A stretch of DNA of 49,823 bases from a bacterium (GCA_905221375.1 CAJNCY010000012.1:1-49823); one strand, 5' to 3'; shown: positions 11,398-21,426, counted from the first letter of the stretch. A program made the numbers and translations. The notes: a model not told the origin generated them from the sequence alone.

Positions 11398-11676
11398 TTA
11401 TTCTCCTATAAGGCTATCTAATTGCTCTTCTTTTTTCTCTTGCTCGTACAAATATTTGGCATCTTGCAAGACATCGTCTCCATGTTGCTTCACAACAGAA
11501 ACAGATGCATCTAGCTCGTCTTTCAACTTGTAAGCCTTAGCCAAAGCTTTAGAATAACCTTTTTTAGCTTCCTTACTTGCTAAGATTTTCAAACCAAGGG
11601 TACCAAATGCGACACCACCCAAAAAGAGTGATGATTTTTTCGCAACTTTTGCAACGGTTAGTACTTCTTTTAACAT
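11398..11676 (-). CDS. DUF6110-like small membrane-associated protein, partner of the P-type ATPase
   Basis: The protein has 92 residues. A single hydrophobic segment near residues 14-33 (SLFLGGVAFGTLGLKIL) is followed by a charged helical tail rich in Lys, Glu and Asp. The ATG at 11676 is chosen because AAGGAGGA precedes it; an in-frame upstream start would sit over the ribosome site. It is the first gene of a two-gene operon with the P-type ATPase, a pairing I recall for DUF6110. Its role is unknown; a regulatory or accessory subunit is an inference from position. Confidence 0.82.
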   Translation of the reverse strand: MLKEVLTVAKVAKKSSLFLGGVAFGTLGLKILASKEAKKGYSKALAKAYKLKDELDASVSVVKQHGDDVLQDAKYLYEQEKKEEQLDSLIGE

Positions 11677-11697
11677 ACTTATTTCCTCCTTATCATT

Positions 11698-11726
11698 ATT
11701 ATATAGCAATTTAGATATAAAAGCAA
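11698..11726 (-). promoter_or_regulatory. Promoter of the DUF6110-ATPase operon
   Basis: Minus strand TTGCTT (11721-11726), 17-base spacer, TATAAT (11698-11703), ending about 20 bases before the DUF6110 start. Confidence 0.75.
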
Positions 11727-11750
11727 TTCCATTTTATAAATTGGAAAATT

Positions 11751-11904
11751 ATACTCAATGAAAATCAAAGAGCAAACTAGGAAACTAGCCGCAGGCTGCT
11801 CAAAGTACAGCTTTGAGGTTGCAGATAAAACTGACGAAGTCAGTAACTATACGCACGGCAAGGCGACGTTGACGTGGTTTGAATTTGATTTTCGAAGAGT
11901 ATTA
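11751..11904 (-). repeat. BOX element (about 154 bp)
   Basis: The sequence begins ATACTCAATGAAAATC, contains GGCAAGGCGACGTTGACG (the classical boxA segment used in BOX typing) and ends TTCGAAGAGTATTA. This is a pneumococcal BOX repeat in reverse orientation (boxC on the left, boxA on the right). It lies between the divergent DUF6110 and rlmA promoters. It holds no gene; the open frame through it is a repeat artefact. Confidence 0.92.
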
Positions 11905-11945
11905 GTTTTATTTCTACTGAATCTCCCATCTACTTATTCCTAAAG

Positions 11946-11974
11946 TTGCTTTCATTTGCCTCTTTTGATACACT
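11946..11974 (+). promoter_or_regulatory. rlmA promoter, apparently giving a leaderless message
   Basis: TTGCTT (11946-11951), 17-base spacer, extended -10 TGATACACT (TACACT 11969-11974). The start codon is at 11981, about where transcription should begin, and no Shine-Dalgarno is present. Confidence 0.6.
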
Positions 11975-11980
11975 TAAACT

Positions 11981-12829
11981 ATGAATACAAATCTCAAACC
12001 TAAACTTCAGCGTTTTGCTTCTGCGACTGTCTTTGCCTGTCCTATCTGTCAAGAAAATCTGACTCTGGTAGAGAGCAGTCTCAAATGTAGCAATCGCCAT
12101 TCTTTCGACTTGGCTAAATTTGGCTATGTCAATCTGGCACCTCAAATCAAGCAATCTGCCAACTACGACAAAGAAAACTTTCAAAACCGCCAACAAATCC
12201 TAGAAGCCGGTTTTTATCAAGCTATTCTAGAAGCTATCTCTGATTTACTTGCAAACTCAGAAAGCACCAAAACAATTTTGGATATTGGCTGTGGCGAAGG
12301 CTTTTATTCTCGTAAACTCCAAGAAAATCACTCTGACAAAACCTTCTATGCCTTTGACATTTCAAAAGATTCCGTCCAAATCGCTGCCAAGAGCGAACCA
12401 AACTGGGCAGTCAACTGGTTCGTTGGCGACTTGGCTCGTCTTCCTATAAAAGACACTAGCATGGATATCCTACTTGATATCTTTTCGCCTGCCAACTATG
12501 GAGAATTTCGTCGCGTTTTATCCAAAGACGGTATCTTGATAAAGGTTATTCCAACTGAAAATCACCTCAAAGAAATCCGTCAAAGGGTACAGGACCAGCT
12601 GACAAACAAGGATTATTCTAATCAAGATATCAAAAATCATTTCCAAGAACACTTTACCATCCTATCTAGCCAAACGGCCTCTCTGACTAAGACTATCACA
12701 GCAGAACAACTCCAAGCCCTACTCAGTATGACTCCTCTCCTCTTTTACATCGACCAGACTAAGATTGACTGGAGCCAACTGACAGAGATTACCATCGAAG
12801 CAGAAATTCTGGTTGGGAAAGCATTCTAA
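11981..12829 (+). CDS. rlmA: 23S rRNA (guanine-N1)-methyltransferase RlmA(II) type
   Basis: The protein has 282 residues. An N-terminal zinc finger has ligands C20, C23, C36 and H40 (CPIC...CSNRH). A Rossmann SAM-binding domain follows, with motif I LDIGCGEGFY near residue 97. The enzyme methylates the N1 of a guanine in helix 35 of 23S rRNA, G748 in the Gram-positive RlmA(II) type; the pneumococcal enzyme affects telithromycin binding. The (II) assignment follows from genus and is not read from the active site. No alternative ATG exists near the start. Confidence 0.92.
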   Translation: MNTNLKPKLQRFASATVFACPICQENLTLVESSLKCSNRHSFDLAKFGYVNLAPQIKQSANYDKENFQNRQQILEAGFYQAILEAISDLLANSESTKTILDIGCGEGFYSRKLQENHSDKTFYAFDISKDSVQIAAKSEPNWAVNWFVGDLARLPIKDTSMDILLDIFSPANYGEFRRVLSKDGILIKVIPTENHLKEIRQRVQDQLTNKDYSNQDIKNHFQEHFTILSSQTASLTKTITAEQLQALLSMTPLLFYIDQTKIDWSQLTEITIEAEILVGKAF

Positions 12830-12878
12830 ACTAGACTTCCCAAAGGTATAAAACTTACCGAAAATCTTCAATATTACA

Positions 12879-12925
12879 AAAACGCATAAGAACAGGTACT
12901 CAAAAACCTTAATCTTATGCGTTTT
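12879..12925 (+). terminator. Terminator of rlmA (bidirectional hairpin)
   Basis: A 12-bp perfect inverted repeat (AAAACGCATAAG / CTTATGCGTTTT) with a 23-base loop and T-rich tail lies between the convergent rlmA and the small membrane protein gene, and probably serves both. Confidence 0.8.
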
Positions 12926-12944
12926 GTTATAGTTTCCATACATA

Positions 12945-13139
12945 TTAAGTGGAAATATTTGAAATCAGTTCTTTTAATAACCATTGAATACCATATAGTA
13001 CATTTACCCCAAATATGATACAGGCCGTATAAATCAAGTATTTCGATTTCTCCCGCCTCAAAGAATAGATCTTGTACAAAATAGATAAATTTAAAATAAT
13101 AAATAACAGAGACAAAATCTTCCCTCCAAAATCAATCAT
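12945..13139 (-). CDS. Small membrane protein, unknown function
   Basis: I do not recognise this gene. It encodes up to 64 residues with two hydrophobic helices (about 9-26 and 35-52) separated by a basic loop (YSLRREKSKY). The ATG at 13139 has no ribosome site. An in-frame TTG at 13115 is preceded by GGAGGG at a 6-base spacing and is a strong alternative start (56 residues). It follows another small membrane protein gene by 31 bp on the same strand and probably shares its promoter. Confidence 0.6.
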   Translation of the reverse strand: MIDFGGKILSLLFIILNLSILYKIYSLRREKSKYLIYTACIIFGVNVLYGIQWLLKELISNIST

Positions 13140-13170
13140 AAAAGTAGGCAGTCAAGCATAGTTCTAATCT

Positions 13171-13377
13171 TTATTTTCGATTCGAAATAAAAAACTTATC
13201 AATGAACAATAAGTGATATAAGGCCAGTACCAGACCCCAAACGCTACCACGAAAAGAGAATTCTTGATGATTGAGAGGAAACAAATCATGGTTACCAATA
13301 TAGAGGCAGGTCAAAATGATAAATAAAATCCAAAATAAATCAGTCCATCTATATTTTGAAAAATATTTTTTCCACAT
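13171..13377 (-). CDS. Small membrane protein, unknown function
   Basis: The product has 68 residues: a basic start (MWKKYFSKYR), a first hydrophobic helix at about 13-27 and a second at about 46-62, ending in a basic tail. GAAGGTG lies 5 bases before the ATG and a consensus promoter lies upstream, so the gene looks real. It is the first of a two-gene unit with the membrane protein at 12945-13139. No family was recognised; the charge layout would suit a short membrane regulator or immunity-type protein, but nothing proves it. Confidence 0.68.
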   Translation of the reverse strand: MWKKYFSKYRWTDLFWILFIILTCLYIGNHDLFPLNHQEFSFRGSVWGLVLALYHLLFIDKFFISNRK

Positions 13378-13403
13378 AAAAACACCTTCTTTCCTACAAT
13401 CAT

Positions 13404-13432
13404 ATTATAATACTTTGTGTAAGCGAATACAA
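13404..13432 (-). promoter_or_regulatory. Promoter of the two-gene small membrane protein unit
   Basis: Minus strand TTGTAT (13427-13432), 17-base spacer, TATAAT (13404-13409), 27 bases before the start at 13377. The rest of the gap 13433-13558 shows nothing else that I can name. Confidence 0.75.
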
Positions 13433-13558
13433 GGAATATGAGGTAATCAACTACGAAGAAATATAAGGCTGAAGACAGTAAAAACCAGCATTTAAAGCCT
13501 TCACTGTATCTATGATTTCTATCTTTTTAAGACAAGATTGACTCAAATCTACATCATT

Positions 13559-13592
13559 AAAAAAGCGAATTTCAATCGAAACTCGCTTTTTT
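13559..13592 (-). terminator. Terminator of malQP
   Basis: A 10-bp perfect inverted repeat (AAAAAAGCGA / TCGCTTTTTT) lies 29 bp beyond the malP stop; on the minus strand the stem ends in a T-run. Confidence 0.88.
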
Positions 13593-13620
13593 ACAAAATG
13601 TATTAGTATAAACTTGTATC

Positions 13621-15879
13621 TTAGTTCAAGTGCCAGATATCTTCGTTATACTGAGCGATTGTACGGTCAGATGAGAAGAATCCTGCTTTAGAAATGTTAA
13701 CGATAACTTTATCCAACCATGCGTCACGGTCTTCATAGTCAGCAAGCATTTGCTCTTTCACTTTGATGTAGTCTTCCAAGTCAAGAAGAGTCATGAACCA
13801 GTCTTTGTTGATCAATTCATTGTAAAGACGTTCCAAGCGCTCTTTGTTTCCAGCTGCAAGAACTGCATCGCTAACGATGAAGTCAACCAATGGTTTGATA
13901 GCTTCACGAGCGTAGAATTCGCTTGATTTGTAAGCTGCTTTTGCGTAAAGGTCGATAACAGTTTCTGAATCTTCACCGAAGATGTAGATGTTTTCGTCGC
14001 CAACCAACTCAGCGATTTCCACATTAGCACCGTCCATAGTACCAAGAGTCAAAGCTCCGTTCAACATGAATTTCATGTTACCAGTACCTGAAGCTTCTTT
14101 AGAAGCAAGTGAGATTTGTTCTGAGATATCACATGCTGGGATAAGGAAGCTTGCTGCAGTAACGTTGTAGTTTTCAACCATAACTACTTGCAAGTGTGGA
14201 GCTACTGCTGGGTCGTTAGCAATAACTTCTGACATGCAAAGAATCAAGTGGATAATGTCTTGAGCGATTGTGTAGGCTGGAGCTGCTTTACCACCAAAGA
14301 AGATTGTGATTGGACGAGCAGGGATGTTACCAGCTTTGATGTCAAGGTATTTGTGGATTACATACAAAGCATTCATTTGTTGGCGTTTGTACTCGTGAAG
14401 ACGTTTGATTTGGATATCAAAGATAGAGTTTGGATTGATTTCCACACCTTGGTGTTCTTTCAAGTGACGAGCCAATTTACGTTTGTTGTGAGCCTTGATG
14501 CTTTCCAATTTTTCTTTGACAGCTGCTTTGTCCTCGTATGACAAGAGTTTCTCAAGCTCATCAGCTTCATGGTGCCAACCTTCTCCAAGAATCTCATCCA
14601 AGTAGTGAGACAATCTTGGGTTAGCATGCATGAGCCAACGACGGAAAGTGATACCGTTTGTTTTGTTGTTGAATTTTTCTGGGTAAAGGTCGTAGAAAGC
14701 TTTCAACTCAGAATTTTTCAAGATTTCAGTGTGAAGTGCTGCAACCCCGTTAACGCTGTATCCGTAGTGGATATCCATGTGAGCCATGTGAACACGTCCG
14801 TTCTCATCGATAATTTGAACAGCTGGATCTTTGTATTCTGCTTTCACGCGACGGTCCAATTCTTCGATGATTGGTACCAAGTGAGGAACCACTTCTTGCA
14901 AGAATTCAAGAGGCCATTTTTCAAGGGCTTCAGCAAGGATTGTGTGGTTAGTGTAGGCAGTCATGCTACGAACGATTGAGATTGCTTCGTCAAGCTCGAT
15001 ACCACGTGCAGTCAAAAGACGGATCAATTCAGGAATAACCATTGATGGGTGAGTATCGTTGATTTGTACAACAGCGTAGTCAGCAAGGTCATGCAAGTTG
15101 CTTCCTTTTTCGATTGCTTCGTCGATGATCAATTGCGCACCGTTTGAAACCATGAAGTATTGTTGGAAGATACGGAGCAATTCACCTTGACGGTCACTAT
15201 CATCTGGGTAAAGGAAGAGAGTCAAGTTGCGAGCGATATCTGTCTTGTCAAAGTTGATACCATCTTTAATAATAGAAGAATCAACTGAATCCAAGTCAAA
15301 CAAACGCAAGCGGTTTTTAGTTGCTGTTTCATAACCAGTAACATCAATATCGTAAAGAGTTGATGTCAAAGTAAAGTCTGCAAATGGTACTTGGTAGCTA
15401 CGACTTGAGCGAACCAACCAGTTTTGCTCTGTCAACCATGCATTTGGAATTGTTTCTTGTTGGTTGTTTTTAAGAACTTGTTGGAAAAGACCAAAGTGGT
15501 AGTTTAGACCAACACCGTCACCATTCAAACCAAGAGTAGCAATTGAGTCGATAAAGCAGGCAGCCAAACGTCCCAAACCACCATTACCAAGAGATGGTTC
15601 CAATTCAACTTCTTCAACTTCGATCAAGTCTTTACCTGCAGCAGCAAGTTCTTTTTTGACATCGTCATAAAGACCAAGGTTGATCAAGTTGTTTGACAAG
15701 AGTTTACCAATCAAGAACTCAGCTGAGATATAGTAAACTTTCTTTTTACCAGTGTTGACTGGTTTTTGGCTACTTGCAAGCTTGCTGTAGTTAAGAAGAG
15801 CAAGGTAAAGCTCTTCATTGCTACATTCTGCAATGGTTTTATTGTAACGATTTTGTACAAATTCTTGTAGTGATAACAT
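13621..15879 (-). CDS. malP: Maltodextrin/glycogen phosphorylase
   Basis: This 752-residue GT35 enzyme releases glucose-1-phosphate from the non-reducing end of maltodextrins. The pyridoxal-phosphate lysine sits in [14 protein letters not shown], near residue 600. The N-terminus contains the family segments [14 protein letters not shown] and [15 protein letters not shown] precedes the ATG at 13 bases. It is downstream of malQ by 25 bp and co-transcribed with it under MalR control. MalQ disproportionates short dextrins and MalP degrades the longer products. Confidence 0.97.
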   Translation of the reverse strand: MLSLQEFVQNRYNKTIAECSNEELYLALLNYSKLASSQKPVNTGKKKVYYISAEFLIGKLLSNNLINLGLYDDVKKELAAAGKDLIEVEEVELEPSLGNGGLGRLAACFIDSIATLGLNGDGVGLNYHFGLFQQVLKNNQQETIPNAWLTEQNWLVRSSRSYQVPFADFTLTSTLYDIDVTGYETATKNRLRLFDLDSVDSSIIKDGINFDKTDIARNLTLFLYPDDSDRQGELLRIFQQYFMVSNGAQLIIDEAIEKGSNLHDLADYAVVQINDTHPSMVIPELIRLLTARGIELDEAISIVRSMTAYTNHTILAEALEKWPLEFLQEVVPHLVPIIEELDRRVKAEYKDPAVQIIDENGRVHMAHMDIHYGYSVNGVAALHTEILKNSELKAFYDLYPEKFNNKTNGITFRRWLMHANPRLSHYLDEILGEGWHHEADELEKLLSYEDKAAVKEKLESIKAHNKRKLARHLKEHQGVEINPNSIFDIQIKRLHEYKRQQMNALYVIHKYLDIKAGNIPARPITIFFGGKAAPAYTIAQDIIHLILCMSEVIANDPAVAPHLQVVMVENYNVTAASFLIPACDISEQISLASKEASGTGNMKFMLNGALTLGTMDGANVEIAELVGDENIYIFGEDSETVIDLYAKAAYKSSEFYAREAIKPLVDFIVSDAVLAAGNKERLERLYNELINKDWFMTLLDLEDYIKVKEQMLADYEDRDAWLDKVIVNISKAGFFSSDRTIAQYNEDIWHLN

Positions 15880-15904
15880 GTTTAAGGTGTCTCCTGATAT
15901 TGTA

Positions 15905-17422
15905 TTATTTCTTTAATTCTACCAAATTTTCATTAATTCGTCGATAGATTGTTGTCAAGTCAAGCAAACCTTCCTCGACAGCTGGTGTCAATTGATCTTC
16001 AGTCATACGCCAAGACCAGTTTCCACCAAGGGTAGATGGGAAGTTCATACGAGCTGTCTCATCCAATTCTAGCAAATCTTGCATAGTTGCAATTGCCATG
16101 AAGCTAACTGATGAAAAGACTGTACGAAGCATAGCGTGTGGAACTGTTTCGTATTCTTTACGGTTAGTATAGCGAGCCATGTACTCACGAGTCGCATCAT
16201 CAATCTCGTTACGGTACCAACCAAGGACCGTGTTGTTATCGTGTGTTCCTGTGTACATAACTGAGTTAGCAGGTGCCAAGTGTGGGCTATCGATACTTTC
16301 GTCTTCTGGATTGAAGGCAAATTGAAGAATCTTCATTCCTGGGAAGCCAGTACGTTCACGCAATTCGATAACTTCATCAGTCATGAAGCCAAGGTCTTCA
16401 GCGATGATGTTTAACTCACCAAGTTCTTCCTTAACAGCTGCAAAGAGCTTGTAGCCTGGACCTTTCACCCACTCACCAGGTGCTGCTGTATCGGAACCAG
16501 CAGGGATTTCCCAGTAAGATTCGAAACCACGGAAGTGGTCGATACGAACGATATCGTAGATTTTGAAGCTTTCACGCAAGCGTTCAATCCACCATTTGTA
16601 GCCGTCTTTGTCCATTGCTTCCCAATCATAAATTGGGTTACCCCAAAGCTGACCAGTTGCAGAAAACTCATCTGGTGGGCATCCTGCGATGCAAGTCGCC
16701 TTACCGTTGACATCTGTCTTGAAGAGATGTGGATTTGCCCACATATCGCTTGAATCTTCCGCTACGTAAATTGGCATGTCTCCAACGATTTCGATGTGAT
16801 TGTCGTTAGCGTAAGCTTTCAATTTCAACCATTGTTGGAAGAAGAAGTATTGAGTCACACGGTGGTAAACCAACTTGTCTGCCAATTGCTCACGGTAGCT
16901 TTCAAGTGCTGAAGCTTTACGAGCACGAGCATCTGCATCTGGCCATTCTGTCCAAGCAAGATTTTCAAAATGCTCTTTGATAGCCATATACTCAGCAAAG
17001 AGCTCAAGCCATGATTGGTTGTCTTGAGCAAATTTCTCAAAATCTTTAACATCTCCGACTTCAAAGAAACGTTTCACCGCTTTTTCTAAAAGAGGACGAC
17101 GTGCATAGTAGATTTTAGCATAGTCAACTTCAGACGCATCGCTACCAAAGTCAACTCCTTCAAGGTCACTTGCTTCCAACAAACCTTGCTCCACCAAGAT
17201 ATCCAAATCGATAAAATGAGTGTTCCCTGCGAAGGCTGAGAAAGACTGGTAAGGAGAATCCCCGTAACTAGTTGTTCCTAACGGAAGGATTTGCCAGTAA
17301 CGTTGTTTTGTACGGACCAAGAAATCAACGAAGTCGTAAGCACTTTGACCAAATGACCCGATTCCGTAGGCTCCTGGGAGAGAAGAGATGTGCATCAACA
17401 CACCACTTTGACGTTTTTTCAT
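15905..17422 (-). CDS. malQ: 4-alpha-glucanotransferase (amylomaltase)
   Basis: This 505-residue GH77 enzyme transfers glucan segments between maltodextrins, freeing glucose. The family's N-terminal [19 protein letters not shown] and the catalytic regions VRIDHFRGF (nucleophile Asp), IAEDLG (acid/base Glu) and TGTHDNNT are intact. The ATG at 17422 follows GAGGTG at a 6-base spacing; a GTG three codons upstream is part of that ribosome site. It leads the malQP operon, divergent from malXCD, with a MalR operator in its leader. Confidence 0.97.
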   Translation of the reverse strand: MKKRQSGVLMHISSLPGAYGIGSFGQSAYDFVDFLVRTKQRYWQILPLGTTSYGDSPYQSFSAFAGNTHFIDLDILVEQGLLEASDLEGVDFGSDASEVDYAKIYYARRPLLEKAVKRFFEVGDVKDFEKFAQDNQSWLELFAEYMAIKEHFENLAWTEWPDADARARKASALESYREQLADKLVYHRVTQYFFFQQWLKLKAYANDNHIEIVGDMPIYVAEDSSDMWANPHLFKTDVNGKATCIAGCPPDEFSATGQLWGNPIYDWEAMDKDGYKWWIERLRESFKIYDIVRIDHFRGFESYWEIPAGSDTAAPGEWVKGPGYKLFAAVKEELGELNIIAEDLGFMTDEVIELRERTGFPGMKILQFAFNPEDESIDSPHLAPANSVMYTGTHDNNTVLGWYRNEIDDATREYMARYTNRKEYETVPHAMLRTVFSSVSFMAIATMQDLLELDETARMNFPSTLGGNWSWRMTEDQLTPAVEEGLLDLTTIYRRINENLVELKK

Positions 17423-17465
17423 AAACAACACCTCGTGTATTTGTAGTTTAAATTTTCATTTTTGG

Positions 17466-17481
17466 ACGCAAACGTTTGCGT
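17466..17481 (-). promoter_or_regulatory. MalR operator in the malQP leader
   Basis: ACGCAAACGTTTGCGT is a perfect 16-bp palindrome with the LacI-family central CG. It sits just downstream of the malQ -10 box, where bound repressor would block transcription. It matches the CGCAAACGTTTGCG type described for pneumococcal MalR. Confidence 0.85.
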
Positions 17482-17488
17482 TAAGATA

Positions 17489-17527
17489 AGTATACTTCAT
17501 TTTTGGAAGAATTGCAAGCGGTTTTAA
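17489..17527 (-). promoter_or_regulatory. malQP promoter with overlapping cre-like site
   Basis: Minus strand TTGCAA (17512-17517), 17-base spacer, TATACT (17489-17494). A cre-like sequence (TTGCAAGCGGTTTTAA, 17512-17527, one mismatch to the CcpA consensus) covers the -35, predicting catabolite repression. Confidence 0.75.
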
Positions 17528-17811
17528 AAAAACTTTTTGATTATTTTTTAAAAAAACTTGTCCTTATTTATGTATACATATACATTTCTTCTTTTCTATT
17601 TGCAAAATCTTCTTCAACTACAAATAGAAGGCTCAACTTAGTCTACTTTTGGTCTAGAGCAATTTATTTTTTGTTCAAAATTTAGGCAATCGTTTCCCTA
17701 AATAATTTCAGTAAAATCGTGAAAATATATTTTCTGACTTTTCTTCTATTATAAACAAATAAAACGCTTACCCTTTTCGTGAAATTTTTTAAAAATTTTT
17801 ACAAAAAACAC

Positions 17812-17840
17812 TTGCAACCGTTTTCTATTTGTGCTATACT
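17812..17840 (+). promoter_or_regulatory. malXCD promoter with overlapping cre-like site
   Basis: TTGCAA (17812-17817), 17-base spacer, TATACT (17835-17840, extended by TGC). The -35 lies inside TTGCAACCGTTTTCTA (17812-17827), one mismatch from the cre consensus. The layout mirrors the divergent malQP promoter. The AT-rich stretch between the two promoters (17528-17811) holds no gene that I can support. Confidence 0.78.
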
Positions 17841-17851
17841 AGTCCCATAAA

Positions 17852-17869
17852 GGAAAACGTTTGCGTTTC
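17852..17869 (+). promoter_or_regulatory. MalR operator in the malX leader
   Basis: GGAAAACGTTTGCGTTTC shares the AACGTTTGCG core with the perfect operator at 17466 but has an imperfect left arm. It starts about 5 bases after the predicted transcription start. Confidence 0.75.
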
Positions 17870-17908
17870 CTCATTATAAAATTTGTTATTCTTTAGGAGG
17901 AATACACT

Positions 17909-19180
17909 ATGTCATCTAAATTCATGAAGAGCGCTGCTGTGCTTGGAACTGCTACACTTGCTAGCTTGCTTTTGGTAGCTTGCGGAAGCAAAACTGCTGA
18001 TAAGCCTGCTGATTCTGGTTCATCTGAAGCGAAAGAAATCACTCTTTACGTCGAAGACCAATACAAAGCTTATGCTGAAACAGTTGCTAAAGCTTATGAA
18101 AAAGAATCAGGAACAAAAGTTAACATCAAATCTGGTGACCAACTTGGTGGTCTTGACAAACTTTCTCTTGACAACCAATCAGGTCAAGCTGCTGACGTTA
18201 TGATGGCTCCATACGACCGTGTAGGTAGCCTTGGTACTGACGGACAACTTTCAGAAGTTAAATTGAGCGACGGCGCTAAAACAGATGATAAAACTAAATC
18301 TCTTGTAACAGCTGCTGACGGTAAAGTTTACGGTGCTCCTGCCGTTATCGAGTCACTTGTTATGTACTACAACAAAGACTTGGTAAAAGAAGCTCCAAAA
18401 ACTTTTGCTGACTTAGAAAACCTTGCTAAAGATAGCAAATATGCCTTCGCTGGAGAAGATGGAAAAACTTCTGCTTTCCTAGCTGACTGGACAAACTTCT
18501 ACTACGCATACGGACTTCTTGCTGGTAACGGTGCTTACGTATTCGGACAAAACGGTAAAGATGCTAAAGATATCGGTCTTGCAAACGACGGTTCTATCGC
18601 AGGTATCAACTACGCTAAATCTTGGTATGAAAAATGGCCTAAAGGTATGCAAGATGGTACAGCTGCTGGAAACTTAATCCAAACTCAATTCCAAGAAGGT
18701 AAAACAGCTGCTATCATCGACGGACCTTGGAAAGCTCAAGCATTCAAAGATGCTAAAGTAAACTACGGTGTTGCAACTATCCCAACTCTTCCAAATGGAA
18801 AAGACTACGCAGCATTCGGTGGTGGTAAAGCTTGGATCATCCCATCAAGCACTAAGAACCTTGAAGGCGCACAAAAATTTGTAGACTTCCTTGTTTCAAC
18901 TGAACAACAAAAAGCCTTCTACGATGCAACTAACGAAATCCCAGCTAACACTGAAGCTCGTACTTATGCAGAAGGTAAAAACGATGAGTTGACAACAGCT
19001 GTTATCAAACAGTTCAAGAACGCTCAACCAATGCCAAACATCTCTCAAATGTCTGCAGTTTGGGAACCAGCTGCTAACATGCTCTTTGACTCTGTAAGCG
19101 GTAAGAAAGATGCTAAAACAGCTGCTAACGATGCTGTAACATTGATCAAAGAAACAATCAAACAAAAATTCGGTGAATAA
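17909..19180 (+). CDS. malX: Maltodextrin ABC transporter substrate-binding lipoprotein
   Basis: This 423-residue extracellular lipoprotein binds maltodextrins and delivers them to MalCD. The signal peptide ends in lipobox LVAC with the lipidated cysteine at residue 25, followed by a Ser/Asp-rich linker and a family 1 solute-binding fold (TLYVEDQYKAYAETVAKAYE; QFQEGKTAAIIDGPW). AGGAGG precedes the ATG. It is the first gene of malXCD. The ATPase (usually MsmK in streptococci) is not encoded nearby. Confidence 0.97.
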   Translation: MSSKFMKSAAVLGTATLASLLLVACGSKTADKPADSGSSEAKEITLYVEDQYKAYAETVAKAYEKESGTKVNIKSGDQLGGLDKLSLDNQSGQAADVMMAPYDRVGSLGTDGQLSEVKLSDGAKTDDKTKSLVTAADGKVYGAPAVIESLVMYYNKDLVKEAPKTFADLENLAKDSKYAFAGEDGKTSAFLADWTNFYYAYGLLAGNGAYVFGQNGKDAKDIGLANDGSIAGINYAKSWYEKWPKGMQDGTAAGNLIQTQFQEGKTAAIIDGPWKAQAFKDAKVNYGVATIPTLPNGKDYAAFGGGKAWIIPSSTKNLEGAQKFVDFLVSTEQQKAFYDATNEIPANTEARTYAEGKNDELTTAVIKQFKNAQPMPNISQMSAVWEPAANMLFDSVSGKKDAKTAANDAVTLIKETIKQKFGE

Positions 19181-19188
19181 AAAATTTG

Positions 19189-19222
19189 TTCAAGGGGGGT
19201 GGAAATCAAATCCCCCTTTGAA
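19189..19222 (+). other. Stem-loop between malX and malC
   Basis: TTCAAGGGGG pairs with CCCCCTTTGAA (one bulge), with no T-run after it. Such hairpins after binding-protein genes commonly protect the upstream message from 3' decay, giving more MalX than MalCD. That role is an inference here. Confidence 0.65.
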
Positions 19223-19289
19223 TTTATCAATAGAAACATAAATAGTTTAGGTTTTATCTAAAAACCAGTATTCTATGAAAGGAGTTATT

Positions 19290-20582
19290 ATGGAAAAGCA
19301 ACAACCTAGTAAAGCAGCTCTGCTGTCTATCATTCCTGGGTTAGGACAGATTTACAATAAACAAAAAGCAAAAGGTTTTATCTTCCTTGGTGTAACCCTT
19401 GTATTTGTCCTTTACTTCCTAGCACTTGCAGCCCCTGAATTGAGCAATCTCATCACTCTTGGTGACAAACCAGGTCGTGACAATTCCCTCTTTATGCTGA
19501 TTCGTGGTGCCTTCCATTTAATCTTTGTAGTCGTTTATGTACTCTTTTATTTCTCAAATATAAAAGATGCGCATACAATTGCAAAACGCATTAACAATGG
19601 AATTCCAGTTCCACGTACCCTCAAAGACATGATCAAAGGAATCTATGAAAATGGCTTCCCTTACCTCTTGATCATTCCATCTTATGTTGCCATGACCTTC
19701 GCGATTATCTTCCCAGTTATCGTAACCTTGATGATCGCCTTTACCAACTACGACTTCCAACACCTACCACCAAACAAATTGTTGGACTGGGTTGGTTTGA
19801 CAAACTTTACGAACATTTGGAGCTTGAGTACCTTCCGTTCAGCCTTTGGTGCCGTTCTTTCTTGGACTATCATCTGGGCTTTGGCAGCTTCTACTTTACA
19901 AATCGTAATCGGTATCTTCACAGCTATCATTGCTAACCAACCATTTATCAAAGGAAAACGTATCTTCGGTGTTATTTTCCTTCTTCCTTGGGCTGTCCCA
20001 GCCTTCATCACTATCTTGACATTCTCAAACATGTTTAACGATAGTGTCGGAGCTATCAACACTCAAGTATTGCCAATCTTGTCTAAATTCCTTCCTTTCC
20101 TTGATGGGGCTCTTATTCCTTGGAAAACAGACCCAACTTGGACTAAAATTGCCTTGATTATGATGCAAGGTTGGCTCGGATTCCCATACATCTACGTTTT
20201 GACCTTGGGTATCTTGCAATCTATTCCTAACGACCTTTACGAAGCAGCTTATATTGACGGTGCCAATGCTTGGCAAAAATTCCGCAACATCACTTTCCCA
20301 ATGATCTTGGCTGTTGCTGCACCTACTTTGATTAGTCAATACACCTTCAACTTTAACAACTTCTCTATCATGTACCTCTTCAATGCTGGAGGACCTGGTA
20401 GTGTCGGTGGTGGAGCCGGTTCAACCGATATCTTGATCTCATGGATCTACCGTTTGACAACAGGTACATCTCCTCAATACTCAATGGCGGCAGCTGTTAC
20501 CTTGATTATCTCTATCATTGTCATCTCAATCTCTATGATCGCATTCAAGAAACTACACGCATTTGATATGGAGGACGTCTAA
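19290..20582 (+). CDS. malC: Maltodextrin ABC transporter permease
   Basis: This 430-residue integral membrane permease has an N-terminal amphipathic/TM extension and a binding-protein-dependent transport domain. The conserved EAA loop is [20 protein letters not shown], near residues 314-333. The ATG at 19290 follows AAGGAG at 5 bases; an upstream in-frame ATG at 19275 overlaps that site. It pairs with MalD to form the channel. Confidence 0.96.
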   Translation: MEKQQPSKAALLSIIPGLGQIYNKQKAKGFIFLGVTLVFVLYFLALAAPELSNLITLGDKPGRDNSLFMLIRGAFHLIFVVVYVLFYFSNIKDAHTIAKRINNGIPVPRTLKDMIKGIYENGFPYLLIIPSYVAMTFAIIFPVIVTLMIAFTNYDFQHLPPNKLLDWVGLTNFTNIWSLSTFRSAFGAVLSWTIIWALAASTLQIVIGIFTAIIANQPFIKGKRIFGVIFLLPWAVPAFITILTFSNMFNDSVGAINTQVLPILSKFLPFLDGALIPWKTDPTWTKIALIMMQGWLGFPYIYVLTLGILQSIPNDLYEAAYIDGANAWQKFRNITFPMILAVAAPTLISQYTFNFNNFSIMYLFNAGGPGSVGGGAGSTDILISWIYRLTTGTSPQYSMAAAVTLIISIIVISISMIAFKKLHAFDMEDV

Positions 20583-20583
20583 G

Positions 20584-21426
20584 ATGAATAACTCAATTAA
20601 ACTCAAACGTAGACTGACTCAAACCCTTACATACCTTTACCTGATTGGTCTCTCAATTGTGATTATCTATCCACTGTTGATTACCATTATGTCAGCCTTC
20701 AAGACTGGTAACGTAGTAGCCTTTAAACTAGACAGCAACGTCGACTTTAGTTTTGCTAACTTCCAAGGGCTCTTCTCTGAAACCTTGTACGGTACTTGGT
20801 ACCTCAACACTTTGATTATCGCCTTGATTACCATGGCTGTTCAAACAAGTATCATCGTACTTGCTGGTTATGCCTACAGCCGTTACAACTTCTTGGCTCG
20901 TAAACAAAGTTTGGTCTTCTTCTTGATTATCCAAATGGTGCCAACCATGGCCGCTTTGACAGCCTTCTTCGTTATGGCACTTATGTTGAACGCCCTTAAC
21001 CACAGCTGGTTCCTCATCTTCCTCTACGTTGGTGGTGGTATCCCGATGAATGCTTGGCTCATGAAAGGCTACTTCGATACAGTGCCAATGTCTCTAGACG
21101 AATCTGCAAAACTAGACGGTGCAGGACACTTCCGCCGCTTCTGGCAAATTGTTCTTCCACTTGTTCGCCCAATGGTTGCCGTACAAGCTCTCTGGGCCTT
21201 CATGGGACCTTTCGGGGACTACATCCTCTCTAGTTTCTTGCTTCGTGAGAAAGAATACTTTACCGTTGCCGTAGGTCTCCAAACCTTCGTTAACAATGCG
21301 AAAAACATGAAGATTGCCTACTTCTCAGCAGGTGCTATCCTCATTGCCCTTCCAATCTGTATTCTCTTCTTCTTCCTACAAAAGAACTTTGTTTCAGGAC
21401 TTACAAGCGGTGGCGACAAGGGATAA
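20584..21426 (+). CDS. malD: Maltodextrin ABC transporter permease
   Basis: This 280-residue partner of MalC has six membrane segments; its EAA-type loop reads [19 protein letters not shown]. The ATG at 20584 immediately follows the malC stop and has GGAGG 9 bases upstream, within malC. The stop codon is enclosed in the operon's terminator hairpin. Confidence 0.96.
   Translation: MNNSIKLKRRLTQTLTYLYLIGLSIVIIYPLLITIMSAFKTGNVVAFKLDSNVDFSFANFQGLFSETLYGTWYLNTLIIALITMAVQTSIIVLAGYAYSRYNFLARKQSLVFFLIIQMVPTMAALTAFFVMALMLNALNHSWFLIFLYVGGGIPMNAWLMKGYFDTVPMSLDESAKLDGAGHFRRFWQIVLPLVRPMVAVQALWAFMGPFGDYILSSFLLREKEYFTVAVGLQTFVNNAKNMKIAYFSAGAILIALPICILFFFLQKNFVSGLTSGGDKG

Noticed and set aside
11758..11943. 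61-codon open frame over the BOX element
   Set aside because: It lies entirely in the repeat and its edge; BOX frames are not genes.
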